The notes beneath the pieces were generated by a model. The model saw nothing but the letters and a program-made list of their open reading frames with translations. It did no database searches and was not told where the DNA came from. Shown here one piece after another: positions 1-6,653 of a DNA stretch of 7,863 bases. A program made the translations under genes and the position numbers. The stretch's first letter is position 1. Each line of letters opens with the position of its first letter. The DNA comes from Lachnospiraceae bacterium (GTDB taxonomy: Bacteria > Bacillota > Clostridia > Lachnospirales > Lachnospiraceae). The stretch lies in NCBI GenBank assembly GCA_024699395.1, contig JAILPU010000089.1, positions 1 through 7,863 on the forward strand, in the 5' to 3' direction.

Positions 1-217
1 AACTATATGTCACGCGAAAATCAATCAAATTTCTACATTTTGCACAATTACCTTTCCTTTGATTTCAAGAAAAAACCATGAAATATATACAAAACAGAAT
101 TTGAATATTAAATAGTTTGTACAATTTCTGTTCTTCGACCCATTAACACATATCCCAATTAATCTCATGGCGTAGTGTACATATCGTGCATATTAAAATT
201 TGTTATGACGTGAATAT
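1..217. other. AT-rich non-coding stretch downstream of the pseudouridine synthase gene
   Basis: This stretch is strongly AT-rich and contains no reading frame with a usable ribosome binding site on either strand. It follows the stop of the last gene of the leftward operon, so it should hold that operon's 3' end. No GC-rich hairpin followed by a T run is present. The only structure seen is the weak inverted repeat listed separately. No promoter good enough to call was found. Confidence 0.6.
93..132 (-). terminator. Weak A/T-rich hairpin, possible operon terminator
   Basis: Arms AACAGAATTTG (93-103) and CAATTTCTGTT (122-132) are complementary at 10 of 11 positions around an 18-nt loop. Read leftward, the stem is followed by TTTTGTATATATTT, a U-rich tail. 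The stem is poor in GC, the loop is long, and the hairpin lies about 85 nt past the last stop codon, so termination here is only a possibility. The loop side also carries the short palindrome TTGTACAA (117-124). Confidence 0.25.
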
Positions 218-907
218 CTATTCCTTTTGACCCTTAATATCAGGTTCTCTGTGAAAGCTCATATTCTTGTAAGTTTTCGGATGCTTAAATGTAAGACTTA
301 CTGCCCAGAGACCTACGGAAGATAAACCCACACATTCCTTACTCTCAACGGGTGCTCCGTACTTAATGTCTCCTGCCACAGGGTTTCCCATATTGGCAAG
401 CTGACATCTTATCTGGTGGAATCTCCCGGTCTCTATGTGGACCTTAAGCTTTGTATAGATATTACCCTTAATATTTATTTCTTCCATCACCCGGTAATCA
501 AGAACCGCCTTTTTAAAATCCCCGGGCTCATTTTCCTTTGCGGAAATATAAGCCTTATTGTCTTTTCCCTTTGCTATAAAATCTGTAAGGGTTTTCTCTT
601 TATCCTTAACCTTTCCACAGACCAAGGCTATATAGTCTTTGTTAAGACTTCCGGTCCCCAAATCCTTTGTAAGGTGGGCAGCGCTTTCCTTATCCTTTGC
701 AAATACAAGGAGACCTCCCACGGGCTGATCAAGCCTGTGAATCACCGAAATGTAGGGTGATGTTTTATTTTTACCTTTACCCATGAGGTAATTTTTTAAC
801 TCGCTTACAACGTCCTTCTCCCATGTTTTTTTAGACTGTGTGGCAATCCCGGGAGGCTTATAAATAACAATTATATTGTCATCTTCAAATAAAATCTCGG
901 TTCTCAT
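218..907 (-). CDS. RluA-family RNA pseudouridine synthase
   Basis: A 229-residue enzyme that isomerises uridine to pseudouridine in rRNA or tRNA, in the cytoplasm. The family signature HRLDQPVGG is at residues 57-65 and gives Asp60 as the catalytic nucleophile. The substrate-contacting KDYIAL (90-95) and TGRFHQIR (160-167) motifs, typical of RluA-type enzymes, follow in the usual order. There is no N-terminal S4 domain, so this is a short, catalytic-domain-only member. The family members differ in target base, and the sequence alone does not say which position is modified, so no symbol is given. The ATG lies 3 nt after the stop of the methyltransferase gene, with only a weak AGGT seven bases upstream, which suggests translational coupling. 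It is the last gene of the leftward operon. Family assignment is secure; the target is unknown. Confidence 0.93.
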   Translation of the reverse strand: MRTEILFEDDNIIVIYKPPGIATQSKKTWEKDVVSELKNYLMGKGKNKTSPYISVIHRLDQPVGGLLVFAKDKESAAHLTKDLGTGSLNKDYIALVCGKVKDKEKTLTDFIAKGKDNKAYISAKENEPGDFKKAVLDYRVMEEINIKGNIYTKLKVHIETGRFHQIRCQLANMGNPVAGDIKYGAPVESKECVGLSSVGLWAVSLTFKHPKTYKNMSFHREPDIKGQKE

Positions 908-910
908 TCA

Positions 911-2347
911 CTATACCTGTTTTCTAAGTCCCTTGGGATAATGATTTTTTAAAACACCGTTTACAGCTTTACCAAATCCCAGGGAACAACCCATGTAGCT
1001 TACCAAATACCAGCCGTTGTCACCATCCACATTTAGTGTTAGGCCCATAAGGTAATCCTTTGCCTCTTTTTCGCCAAGAGCTGCCACCCTTTTAACTTCA
1101 CAGGGTTTCAGGGAAAGGGCCAGACTGTGGGAGGGTTCAAATCTCTCCTTTTTAATTGTTCCTAAGTGAAGACCGGGACGAAGAACCTTTAATCCCGTAA
1201 GTTCTCCCATTCCCTCAGGTAAAAGATATACATTGTCACCAAATAATACAATCCTTTCCGGATCCAATTCAAATAAATCCGGCTCCTCAAGGAAGTCCTC
1301 CATAAATTCCCTCACCTTTTTGATATCACAAAGGGGCTCTTTAGGGGATTGCTTTTTTCTTTTTTCCTTGGACTTTTCCTTTGTTTCTTTTAAATCCTCA
1401 CAATTATCCTCTTTGGGATTGTTATTCTTTTTAAGAAGCGCAACAAAATGCCCTTCCCCTTTTATAAGGTGGGGCCACAGACGAAGAGTATTTTCGATAC
1501 CCTCTGCAGGGTCCCTGGTCCAGTCTTTCCTTCCGGAAAAAAGACGGGCTTTCTCTTCATCCTCAGTAAGTCCAAGCTTTATTTTGTCTATGGGAAGGAT
1601 TTCAAATTCAGGATGAGATTTTACAAAACGGCTTACGGAACCTTCGTTTTCAAGAGGCGCAAAGGTGCAGGTGGAATAAACAAGTCTTCCTCCCGCTTTT
1701 AACATCTTACTTGCGCATTCCAAAATATGATCCTGTCTTTCGCCGCATAGTTTAACGTTCTCGGGACTCCACTCACCTATGGCATCCTCGTTTTTTCTAA
1801 ACATTCCCTCGCCGGAACAGGGAGCGTCCACCAGGATTTTGTCAAAAAAACCCGTAAACACCTTTGAAAGATTCTCGGGAGACTCATTTAACACAACAGC
1901 ATTTCTTATACCCATGCGCTCTATGTTTTCGGATAGGATTTTACTTCTTTTGGGATTGATCTCGTTACAGACTATAAGCCCTTCTCCCTTGGATGCGGCG
2001 CAGATCTGTGTACTCTTTCCCCCGGGTGCGGCACAAAGATCAAGTACTTTATCTCCCAGCTGCACATCCAATACCGACACTGGTGTCATTGCGCTGGGCT
2101 CCTGAATATAATAGGCTCCCGCCTCGTGAAGCACATGTTTTCCCGGGGTTTCAACGGAATCGTAAAAATACCCGTCCTTTGCCCAGGGCACCGGCTCCAG
2201 TTTAAAGGGAAGTTCTGTGACATCTTTGTCATATTTTAATCTGTTTACGCGAAGGGCCTTATAGGGCTCTCTCTCAAAGCTTTCAAAAAAAGAATCGCTG
2301 TCCTTTAACAGCTCTTTCATTCTCTCTACAAAGGATTGGGGTAACAT
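911..2347 (-). CDS. rsmF: RsmF-like 16S rRNA (cytosine-5) methyltransferase (RsmB/NOP family)
   Basis: A 478-residue SAM-dependent RNA m5C methyltransferase. E. coli RsmF (YebU) has nearly the same length and modifies C1407 of 16S rRNA; Thermus RsmF also modifies nearby cytosines. Visible motifs are: SAM-binding DLCAAPGGKS (103-112), motif IV DAPCSGEGMFRK (174-185, Cys177) and motif VI STCTF (225-229) with Cys227 as the expected covalent nucleophile. A lysine- and glutamate-rich linker of about 30 residues (306-338) joins the catalytic part to a C-terminal region (about 340-475) that matches the RsmF/PUA-like RNA-binding tail. The start is supported by AGGAG eight bases upstream; that site overlaps the TAG stop of the kinase gene, leaving 11 nt between genes. 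It therefore probably shares a transcript with the signalling module. Family assignment is firm; the exact cytosine(s) modified in this organism are inferred. Confidence 0.9.
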   Translation of the reverse strand: MLPQSFVERMKELLKDSDSFFESFEREPYKALRVNRLKYDKDVTELPFKLEPVPWAKDGYFYDSVETPGKHVLHEAGAYYIQEPSAMTPVSVLDVQLGDKVLDLCAAPGGKSTQICAASKGEGLIVCNEINPKRSKILSENIERMGIRNAVVLNESPENLSKVFTGFFDKILVDAPCSGEGMFRKNEDAIGEWSPENVKLCGERQDHILECASKMLKAGGRLVYSTCTFAPLENEGSVSRFVKSHPEFEILPIDKIKLGLTEDEEKARLFSGRKDWTRDPAEGIENTLRLWPHLIKGEGHFVALLKKNNNPKEDNCEDLKETKEKSKEKRKKQSPKEPLCDIKKVREFMEDFLEEPDLFELDPERIVLFGDNVYLLPEGMGELTGLKVLRPGLHLGTIKKERFEPSHSLALSLKPCEVKRVAALGEKEAKDYLMGLTLNVDGDNGWYLVSYMGCSLGFGKAVNGVLKNHYPKGLRKQV

Positions 2348-2358
2348 AGATGATGCTC

Positions 2359-3234
2359 CTAAAACTTAATTTCTATAATAAGATTTTGGTCTTCATAACG
2401 GGCTTCCACAGGACAATCCATACGCTCGGCAAAGGTTCGTACTATACTTAGACCCAATCCCGATGAATCCTTTCTTGCGGTATCCACTGTGTAAAATCTG
2501 TCAAACAACCGCCCCACTGATACAAGGGATAAGGACGAAGCCTTATTTGTAAAAATTGCTCTTTTGTCATCGGTAAGGGTTATATTAAGATCCCCGTCAC
2601 TGTATTTTAACCCATTACTGATAAGATTTGTAAAAATTCTTTCCACATAGGAAGGGTAAAGCAGTCTCTCTATTCTTTCTTCCGTTATATCGACACTGAC
2701 CTCAATCCCTTTTTCCATAAGTGCGGGATAATAATTCATAATGCAGTCTTCAAGAACTTTATTTACAAACACCGGTGACTTTTCTTCCTTAATCTCCTCC
2801 GTGGTAATAACAGAGTATTCGAAAAGCTCCTCCGTAAGTTTTTTCATATGAAGAGCTCTCTCCTTGATGATACCCATGTATTTCTTAACATCCTCGGACA
2901 TATCCGTCCTCTCTGCAAGCTCTATATAACCCAGTATGGCAGTGAGGGGAGTTCTGAGATCGTGAGCCATATTGGTAATGGCAGTCTTTAACTCCCTGTC
3001 CCCGGACGAGTACATATGATAGGACTCCCTCAGGGTTTTTAAAGTCTTATTAAGATCCGACACCAAAAGCCTTAACTGTTTATCCCCGCATGAAACGCCC
3101 ATAAGGGTATTGGTATCAAGTTTTCCATACAGGGAAAAGTCTGACCGGATATCCCTGACAGACTTTTTTAACACAATTAATTTTATTAATAAGATTATTA
3201 TTACCCCTATTAAAACTATAAGGACTATTTCCAT
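2359..3234 (-). CDS. Minimal membrane sensor histidine kinase of the transporter-linked two-component system
   Basis: A 291-residue HisKA/HATPase_c kinase. One hydrophobic helix (residues 2-22) anchors it. A roughly 60-residue linker follows with no recognisable sensor domain and no extracellular loop. The H-box MAHDLRTPLTAI gives His91 as the phosphorylated residue. The N-box NLISNGLKYS (203-212) has both asparagines, the F-box is RLFDRFYTVD (242-251), and the G2 box is SSGLGLSIV (257-265). The G1 box (usually DxGxG) is replaced by FTNKA (228-232); related Firmicute kinases carry a similar FxNxA sequence, so this is a subfamily trait rather than proof of inactivity. Its probable partner is the response regulator four genes upstream. 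The start has AAGGGG five to six bases upstream and lies 20 nt after the second permease gene. With no sensor domain, its signal probably comes from the membrane or the transporter (inference). Confidence 0.92.
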   Translation of the reverse strand: MEIVLIVLIGVIIILLIKLIVLKKSVRDIRSDFSLYGKLDTNTLMGVSCGDKQLRLLVSDLNKTLKTLRESYHMYSSGDRELKTAITNMAHDLRTPLTAILGYIELAERTDMSEDVKKYMGIIKERALHMKKLTEELFEYSVITTEEIKEEKSPVFVNKVLEDCIMNYYPALMEKGIEVSVDITEERIERLLYPSYVERIFTNLISNGLKYSDGDLNITLTDDKRAIFTNKASSLSLVSVGRLFDRFYTVDTARKDSSGLGLSIVRTFAERMDCPVEARYEDQNLIIEIKF

Positions 3235-3254
3235 TTTTACCCCTTTATATAAGT

Positions 3255-3995
3255 TTAATTAATGTCCCTTTTATTGATTCCTCTTGTTCCCACTAAGAGC
3301 ATCACCCCTGTAAGTGCCAGGGAGATGATAAATTTGGCAAGATACCCGGGATCAAGTTCCGGTGTGAAGAAACAGGTGGATGAAAACCACTGACCAAAAG
3401 CAGTGATGCAGTATACCAGCTTCTTAACCTCAAGGGCAAATCCCTCTTTGGAAAAACTGAGCATAACATTTCCGAATATTATTGCGTTATATGAGAGAAA
3501 AAGAAGTCCGATGGCTATGGCTGCTGCCGTTGAAGCTTTCTTTGATCTCATACCCACAAAGACAAGTACCGAGATAAGACCACCGAGATAAATAACAGTC
3601 ATAAGAGTAAAACCCATTACATCAAGGCTTAATTTCATGCCACCTATGACAGAAGACACAAGCCACACAAGAGTCATAACAAAACTTCCTGTTAAAAGTG
3701 CAAGGAAATTGGCTATGTAAACCTGCGTCTGGGTATATCCCGTTATCACCTTATTGCGAAAACCTCCGTCCGCATACTCGCTTCCAAGATACACCGGCAC
3801 AAACATGGAAAAGAAAAGAACCATGGCTACACTTACAAATTTGGCTGTATCCGTCGCCGTCTTATCATCAAGAAAAATCATGCTCACTGTCTTCGAGGCA
3901 AAAAGATAAGATACCACAAGAGCTATCACAAGTCCCCCGAGAAAAAATATGTTTTTAAAAAGTCTTACCACCGATGCTTTATACAAATTAATCAT
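3255..3995 (-). CDS. ABC-2 type permease, second membrane subunit
   Basis: A 246-residue integral membrane protein with about six hydrophobic segments, starting MINLYKASVVRLFKNIFF. The motif GGFRNKVITGYTQTQVY, after the second membrane segment, and the C-terminal end GINKRDIN closely parallel GTLRNKMMAGVTRSEI and FNKRDLA in the preceding gene, so the two permeases are paralogues that probably pair as a heterodimer on the ATPase. Two ATG codons are available: the first (4001) is only one base after the AAGGAG ribosome site, while the second (3995) has ideal spacing of seven, so the second was chosen. The preceding stop codon TAA forms part of that ribosome site (TAAGGAG). No large extracellular domain of the BceB type is present. 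Together with the E-loop ATPase this fits a LanEG/BcrB-like subunit; the substrate is not shown by the sequence. Confidence 0.87.
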   Translation of the reverse strand: MINLYKASVVRLFKNIFFLGGLVIALVVSYLFASKTVSMIFLDDKTATDTAKFVSVAMVLFFSMFVPVYLGSEYADGGFRNKVITGYTQTQVYIANFLALLTGSFVMTLVWLVSSVIGGMKLSLDVMGFTLMTVIYLGGLISVLVFVGMRSKKASTAAAIAIGLLFLSYNAIIFGNVMLSFSKEGFALEVKKLVYCITAFGQWFSSTCFFTPELDPGYLAKFIISLALTGVMLLVGTRGINKRDIN

Positions 3996-4006
3996 TTCCA
4001 TGCTCC

Positions 4007-4777
4007 TTACGCCAAATCCCTTTTATTGAAAACCGCTATTGCAACAATAAATGACACTGTTGTTAAAAATAATGCGCCCATACTTATTTCAAAAGCACCC
4101 CATCTTGTAGGTCCCATAAGATGGGCATATGCCGAATATTTACTGTAAAGTGTATAAACTGTAAGTCTTGCTCCCTTAAGAACACACTCTCCCTGTTCAG
4201 GGAAAAGTTTATCCTCCACTATCGCAGTAATCACCTTACAGATAAATGCCACCACGAGGGGCACCACAAGAGCCAAATTGCTTCCACCAAAAACCGTTAT
4301 CAGAGCCACAACAAAAACCCCGATGGCGATTTCACTCAGTACCGTAAGTAAATAGTACAAAAGCGCCGAACCCAAGGTAAGCTCACTAAAACCCTTTGTC
4401 AAAAGACATCCTATACCAAAGGTGGACAAAAATCCGCATCCTGCAAGAATAACAGTGGCAACCGTAGCAGTGAGCATCATTGAAATTACAATCTCCGATC
4501 TTGTCACCCCCGCCATCATTTTGTTTCTTAAAGTCCCGTCCTTAAAGCCGGGAACAAGAAGAGCGATTATCATAACCGTCACCAAAAAAATGGAGAGAGT
4601 GGGATAAGCCGTGAGTATGTCATCCACATAAACTGCGGAACCGTCATTTAAAAAATGGATAACAATTTTATATACTCCCAAAAGAACCAAAGGATATACA
4701 AAGGCCCCTGCCGCATACAGGTAAAACAGCTTGTTTTTGAGAAGCTCTCTTAAATCCGCATTCAATATCCTAAGCAT
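4007..4777 (-). CDS. ABC-2 type permease, first membrane subunit
   Basis: A 256-residue membrane protein starting MLRILNADLRELLKNKLFY. Hydrophobic segments lie at roughly 20-41, 60-76, 100-123, 135-160, 165-187 and 227-249, giving the six-helix fold usual for small ABC-2 permeases. The conserved GTLRNKMMAGVTR (81-93) after helix 2 is probably the coupling region that contacts the ATPase, and the protein ends in FNKRDLA. An upstream in-frame ATG at 4816 lies deep inside the ATPase gene and lacks a ribosome site. The ATG at 4777 has GGAGGT seven bases upstream and was chosen. It overlaps the end of the ATPase gene by 8 nt, with its ribosome site encoding the Gly-Gly of the ATPase tail, so the two subunits are probably made by coupled translation. 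Function as part of a LanFEG/BcrAB-like exporter is inferred from context. Confidence 0.88.
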   Translation of the reverse strand: MLRILNADLRELLKNKLFYLYAAGAFVYPLVLLGVYKIVIHFLNDGSAVYVDDILTAYPTLSIFLVTVMIIALLVPGFKDGTLRNKMMAGVTRSEIVISMMLTATVATVILAGCGFLSTFGIGCLLTKGFSELTLGSALLYYLLTVLSEIAIGVFVVALITVFGGSNLALVVPLVVAFICKVITAIVEDKLFPEQGECVLKGARLTVYTLYSKYSAYAHLMGPTRWGAFEISMGALFLTTVSFIVAIAVFNKRDLA

Positions 4778-5684
4778 CTTTTTTACCTCCGAGAAGCGAC
4801 AGGTAGAAGGACTCAAGACTCTCCTCGTGTTCCTCCATGGTTATGATATTGCATCCTGCTTTTTCCAGATCCTTATTAATCTCGGAGAAGGTAAGGCTTT
4901 CATAAATATCAGCGGTATTATCGTTTATTACTGAATAACTGTAGCCCTTTTCATCCATAACCCTTGAGAACAAGCTGATGTCGCTTACTTTAATCCTTAC
5001 AGACTTTCTGCACTGAGCATCAAGCTCTTGGGCGCTCATCTCCTTAACTATAGCACCCTTATCGATAAATCCGTAATATGTGGCAAGTCTTGAAAGTTCA
5101 TCAAGAATATGACTTGAAATAAGAAAAGTTATTCCCTTTTCCCTGTTAAGCTTAAGAATAAGCTCTCTTATCTCAATGATACCCTGGGGATCCAGACCGT
5201 TTGTGGGCTCATCAAGTATTATAAAATCAGGATTTCCGCAAAGAGCGATGCCGATTCCAAGACGCTGTTTCATACCAAGGGAAAACTTTCCGGCCTTCTT
5301 TTTTCCCGTATCACTTAAACCAACAAGTTCCAGAATCTCGTCTATTCCCTCAAAATTAGGAAGACCCAATATCATGTACTGCTGTTTAAGATTATCCTTT
5401 GCGGTCATATCCTTATAGAGTGCGGGAGATTCCACAACCGCACCGATACGACGTCTCGATTGGCATATCTTTTTATCGTCACTTGCCACTCCCATAAGTT
5501 CAAAACTTCCTTCTGTGGGAGTCTGCAAGCCGCAAAGATGTCTTATAAGAGTTGTCTTTCCTGCACCGTTCTTACCTACAAATCCGTAAATGGAACCCTT
5601 GGGCACCGCCATATTAAGCTTGTTAAGTGCCGTGAATTTTCCGTATCTTTTTACGAGATTGTTTGTCTTAAATATGTATTCCAT
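4770..5684 (-). CDS. ABC transporter ATPase, LanF/BcrA-like, with E-loop
   Basis: A 304-residue ATPase that would power the two downstream permeases from the cytoplasmic face. Motifs in order: Walker A GKNGAGKT (37-44), E-loop VVESP (Glu85), signature FSLGMKQR (134-141), Walker B FIILDEPT (154-161, catalytic Glu159), D-loop GLD (163-165) and switch His192. The usual Q-loop glutamine is replaced by glutamate, a variant described for LanF subunits of lantibiotic immunity transporters and common in BcrA-like ATPases. An accessory C-terminal region (about 215-304) of the BcrA kind follows. The start at 5684 is chosen because GGAGG lies six bases upstream; an in-frame ATG 12 codons earlier falls on the predicted -10 region and has no ribosome site. 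The gene sits directly behind the TTGAC repeat promoter. Peptide-antibiotic efflux or immunity is the likely role, but the substrate is unproven. Confidence 0.93.
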   Translation of the reverse strand: MEYIFKTNNLVKRYGKFTALNKLNMAVPKGSIYGFVGKNGAGKTTLIRHLCGLQTPTEGSFELMGVASDDKKICQSRRRIGAVVESPALYKDMTAKDNLKQQYMILGLPNFEGIDEILELVGLSDTGKKKAGKFSLGMKQRLGIGIALCGNPDFIILDEPTNGLDPQGIIEIRELILKLNREKGITFLISSHILDELSRLATYYGFIDKGAIVKEMSAQELDAQCRKSVRIKVSDISLFSRVMDEKGYSYSVINDNTADIYESLTFSEINKDLEKAGCNIITMEEHEESLESFYLSLLGGKKDA

Positions 5685-5712
5685 ATCAAACCTCCGTTTT
5701 GTTTCTGAAGAG

Positions 5713-5721
5713 ATTATCACA
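5713..5721 (-). promoter_or_regulatory. Extended -10 element of the transporter operon promoter
   Basis: Read leftward, the sequence is TGTGATAAT, an extended -10 (TG, one base, then GATAAT). The position where a -35 would sit at 17-bp spacing reads CCGGTT, which does not match TTGACA. It is instead covered by the TTGAC repeats. Initiation would fall near 5706, giving a leader of about 20 nt before the ATPase start, with GGAGG in it. A weak -35 with activator repeats 9-10 bp upstream of the -10 is typical of PhoB-type activated promoters. Confidence 0.6.
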
Positions 5722-5727
5722 TATAAA

Positions 5728-5767
5728 GGTCAAGAAACCGGTCAAAGAAAAGTCAAGAAATGGTCAA
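5728..5767 (-). promoter_or_regulatory. Four TTGAC direct repeats at about one-helical-turn spacing: probable response-regulator operator
   Basis: On the minus strand, TTGAC begins at 5767, 5756, 5745 and 5733, so the intervals are 11, 11 and 12 bp. The spacer bases are T-rich and partly repeated (CATTTC, TTTTCT, CGGTTTC). The first copy includes the TGA stop of the response regulator gene; the last ends 9-10 bp before an extended -10. OmpR/PhoB-family regulators bind head-to-tail as dimers to direct repeats of about 11 bp, so this is most simply the binding site of the neighbouring regulator, allowing two dimers. Binding by this regulator is inference; the repeats and spacing are seen directly. 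Confidence 0.75.
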
Positions 5768-6444
5768 GATTTAAATTTGAAGCCTATACCGTAGATTGCC
5801 TCTATGTAATCCACACCGTCCACCGAGGACAGCTTTTTCCTTATATTGCTTATATGCTGCTTAAGGGAACGCTCCGTACAGTCCGGTGTGCTGTCTGCTA
5901 TCCTGTCTAAAATGGTATTACGGCCTATGGGACGACCGGGATTTAACATAAGTATTTGGAGTATTGCGCACTCCGTTCTGGTAAGGGCTATATCCTCTCC
6001 CTTTACGGAAGCTGTCAATATCTTGGTATCCAGGGTTACATCATTTACCTTTATTTTACCATCGTTTTCTTCGTTATCCCGGGGTGAATTATTTGATTTT
6101 CTAAGCTGAACCGATATCCTCGCCAAAAGCTCCTTGGAATCAAAGGGCTTTGTCACATAATCGCAGGCTCCCTCCATAAGAAGAGAGACCTTGGAATTTA
6201 CCGAGGACTTTGCGCTCACCACTATTGTGGGTATACTCTTTACCTTCTTTAGGACCTCCTCCCCTGAAATTCCGGGAATCATAAGATCCAAAAGTATAAG
6301 GTCCGGGGTTTTCTTTTCCGCCAGCATAAGAGCTTCCGTACCCGAATAGGCTCTGCACACATCATAGCCCTCCAGCTTAAGAAGCTCCTCCAGCATATTT
6401 CCTATATCAATATCATCATCCACTATCATTATGGTCTTATTCAT
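5764..6444 (-). CDS. OmpR/PhoB-family response regulator
   Basis: A 226-residue DNA-binding regulator. The receiver domain (about 1-115) has the acidic pocket Asp9-Asp10-Asp11, the phosphoacceptor Asp53 in LLDLMIPG, the switch Ser77 and the conserved Lys99-Pro100. An asparagine/glutamate-rich linker (about 117-128) leads to a winged-helix Trans_reg_C domain (about 130-226). There, the segment CTERSLKQHISNIRKKL is the expected recognition-helix region and YGIGFKF is the closing beta hairpin. All residues needed for phosphorylation are present. The start has GGAGAT four bases upstream. Its stop lies inside the first TTGAC repeat, and it is separated from the ATPase start by 79 nt that carry the promoter. 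It is probably activated by the histidine kinase encoded downstream of the transporter genes and probably switches on the transporter operon. Confidence 0.95.
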   Translation of the reverse strand: MNKTIMIVDDDIDIGNMLEELLKLEGYDVCRAYSGTEALMLAEKKTPDLILLDLMIPGISGEEVLKKVKSIPTIVVSAKSSVNSKVSLLMEGACDYVTKPFDSKELLARISVQLRKSNNSPRDNEENDGKIKVNDVTLDTKILTASVKGEDIALTRTECAILQILMLNPGRPIGRNTILDRIADSTPDCTERSLKQHISNIRKKLSSVDGVDYIEAIYGIGFKFKS

Positions 6445-6521
6445 TATTATCTCCGAGATTAATCCCCAACATACCGCAAAGTTTTTTCAGTAAATCTCCA
6501 AAATTCAAATTAATTATCGTT

Positions 6522-6575
6522 CACGGGGATTCTCACACCATAAGACAATCTGTGTGATTTATGACCGGTCCCCAC
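6522..6575 (-). promoter_or_regulatory. Second inverted-repeat cluster in the regulator leader
   Basis: On the minus strand, GTGGGGA (6575-6569) can pair with TCCCCGTG (6529-6522), five Watson-Crick pairs plus G-U pairs, enclosing a hairpin TCACAC (6557-6552) / GTGTGA (6538-6533) with a 13-nt loop. A competing pairing, CATAA (6563-6559) with TTATG (6543-6539), crosses that hairpin. An 8-bp palindrome GACCGGTC lies at 6563-6570. The region could be leader RNA structure or a protein-binding site; no known riboswitch class was recognised. Confidence 0.3.
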
Positions 6576-6588
6576 ATCACAAAATATT

Positions 6589-6640
6589 CATGTGTCCCAT
6601 GGCGCAATTACACGCCGCATCCCAATCTTAGAAACACATG
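6589..6640 (-). promoter_or_regulatory. Nested stem-loop at the 5' end of the response regulator transcript
   Basis: Minus-strand arms CATGTGTTTC (6640-6631) and GGGACACATG (6598-6589) can form a 10-bp stem with two G-U pairs. Inside it, GGCG (6616-6613) pairs with CGCC (6604-6601) around an 8-nt loop. The outer stem is followed by AATATTTTG. With initiation expected near 6639, this stem would stand at the extreme 5' end of the mRNA. It could stabilise the transcript or act as a weak attenuator; neither is shown. Confidence 0.4.
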
Positions 6641-6644
6641 GCAC

Positions 6645-6653
6645 ATTATAACA
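6645..6653 (-). promoter_or_regulatory. Extended -10 promoter for the response regulator gene
   Basis: The minus strand reads TGTTATAAT, a perfect TATAAT with the TG extension. No -35 resembling TTGACA is present at 16-18 bp spacing (CAGGAT at 17). Initiation near 6639 would leave a leader of about 195 nt before the regulator ATG. The element lies in the 3' tail of the hairpin behind the TPM gene, so terminator and promoter overlap. Confidence 0.55.

Noticed and set aside
416..760. 114-codon open frame on the plus strand across the pseudouridine synthase gene
   Set aside because: It lies opposite a clear enzyme gene, has no ribosome binding site, and its translation shows no domain. The same applies to the plus-strand frames at 1233-1616, 1779-2105, 3698-3958, 5460-5708 and 5590-5910.
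1216..1335. Possible domain boundary or frameshift at the charged linker of the RsmF-like protein
   Set aside because: The frame is continuous, both halves match the family, and total length equals that of E. coli RsmF; charged linkers between catalytic and PUA-like parts are tolerated.
5728..5733. TTGACC just upstream of GATAAT read as a sigma-factor -35 box
   Set aside because: Only 9 bp separate it from the -10, far short of 16-18 bp. The hexamer is one of four phased repeats and is better explained as an activator half-site.
6140..6358. 72-codon second minus-strand frame inside the response regulator gene
   Set aside because: It is an out-of-frame shadow of the receiver domain; all conserved receiver residues are in the longer frame.
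2359..6444. Classification as a BceRS-BceAB bacitracin-sensing module
   Set aside because: BceB is a single large ten-helix permease with a big extracellular domain, and BceS has two helices. Here there are two small six-helix permeases, an E-loop ATPase and a one-helix kinase.
6441..6476. Short leader ORF (11 codons, beginning MLGINLG) ending across the regulator start
   Set aside because: There is no ribosome binding site before its ATG and no regulatory amino-acid run. Other 8-15 codon frames in the leader likewise lack ribosome sites.
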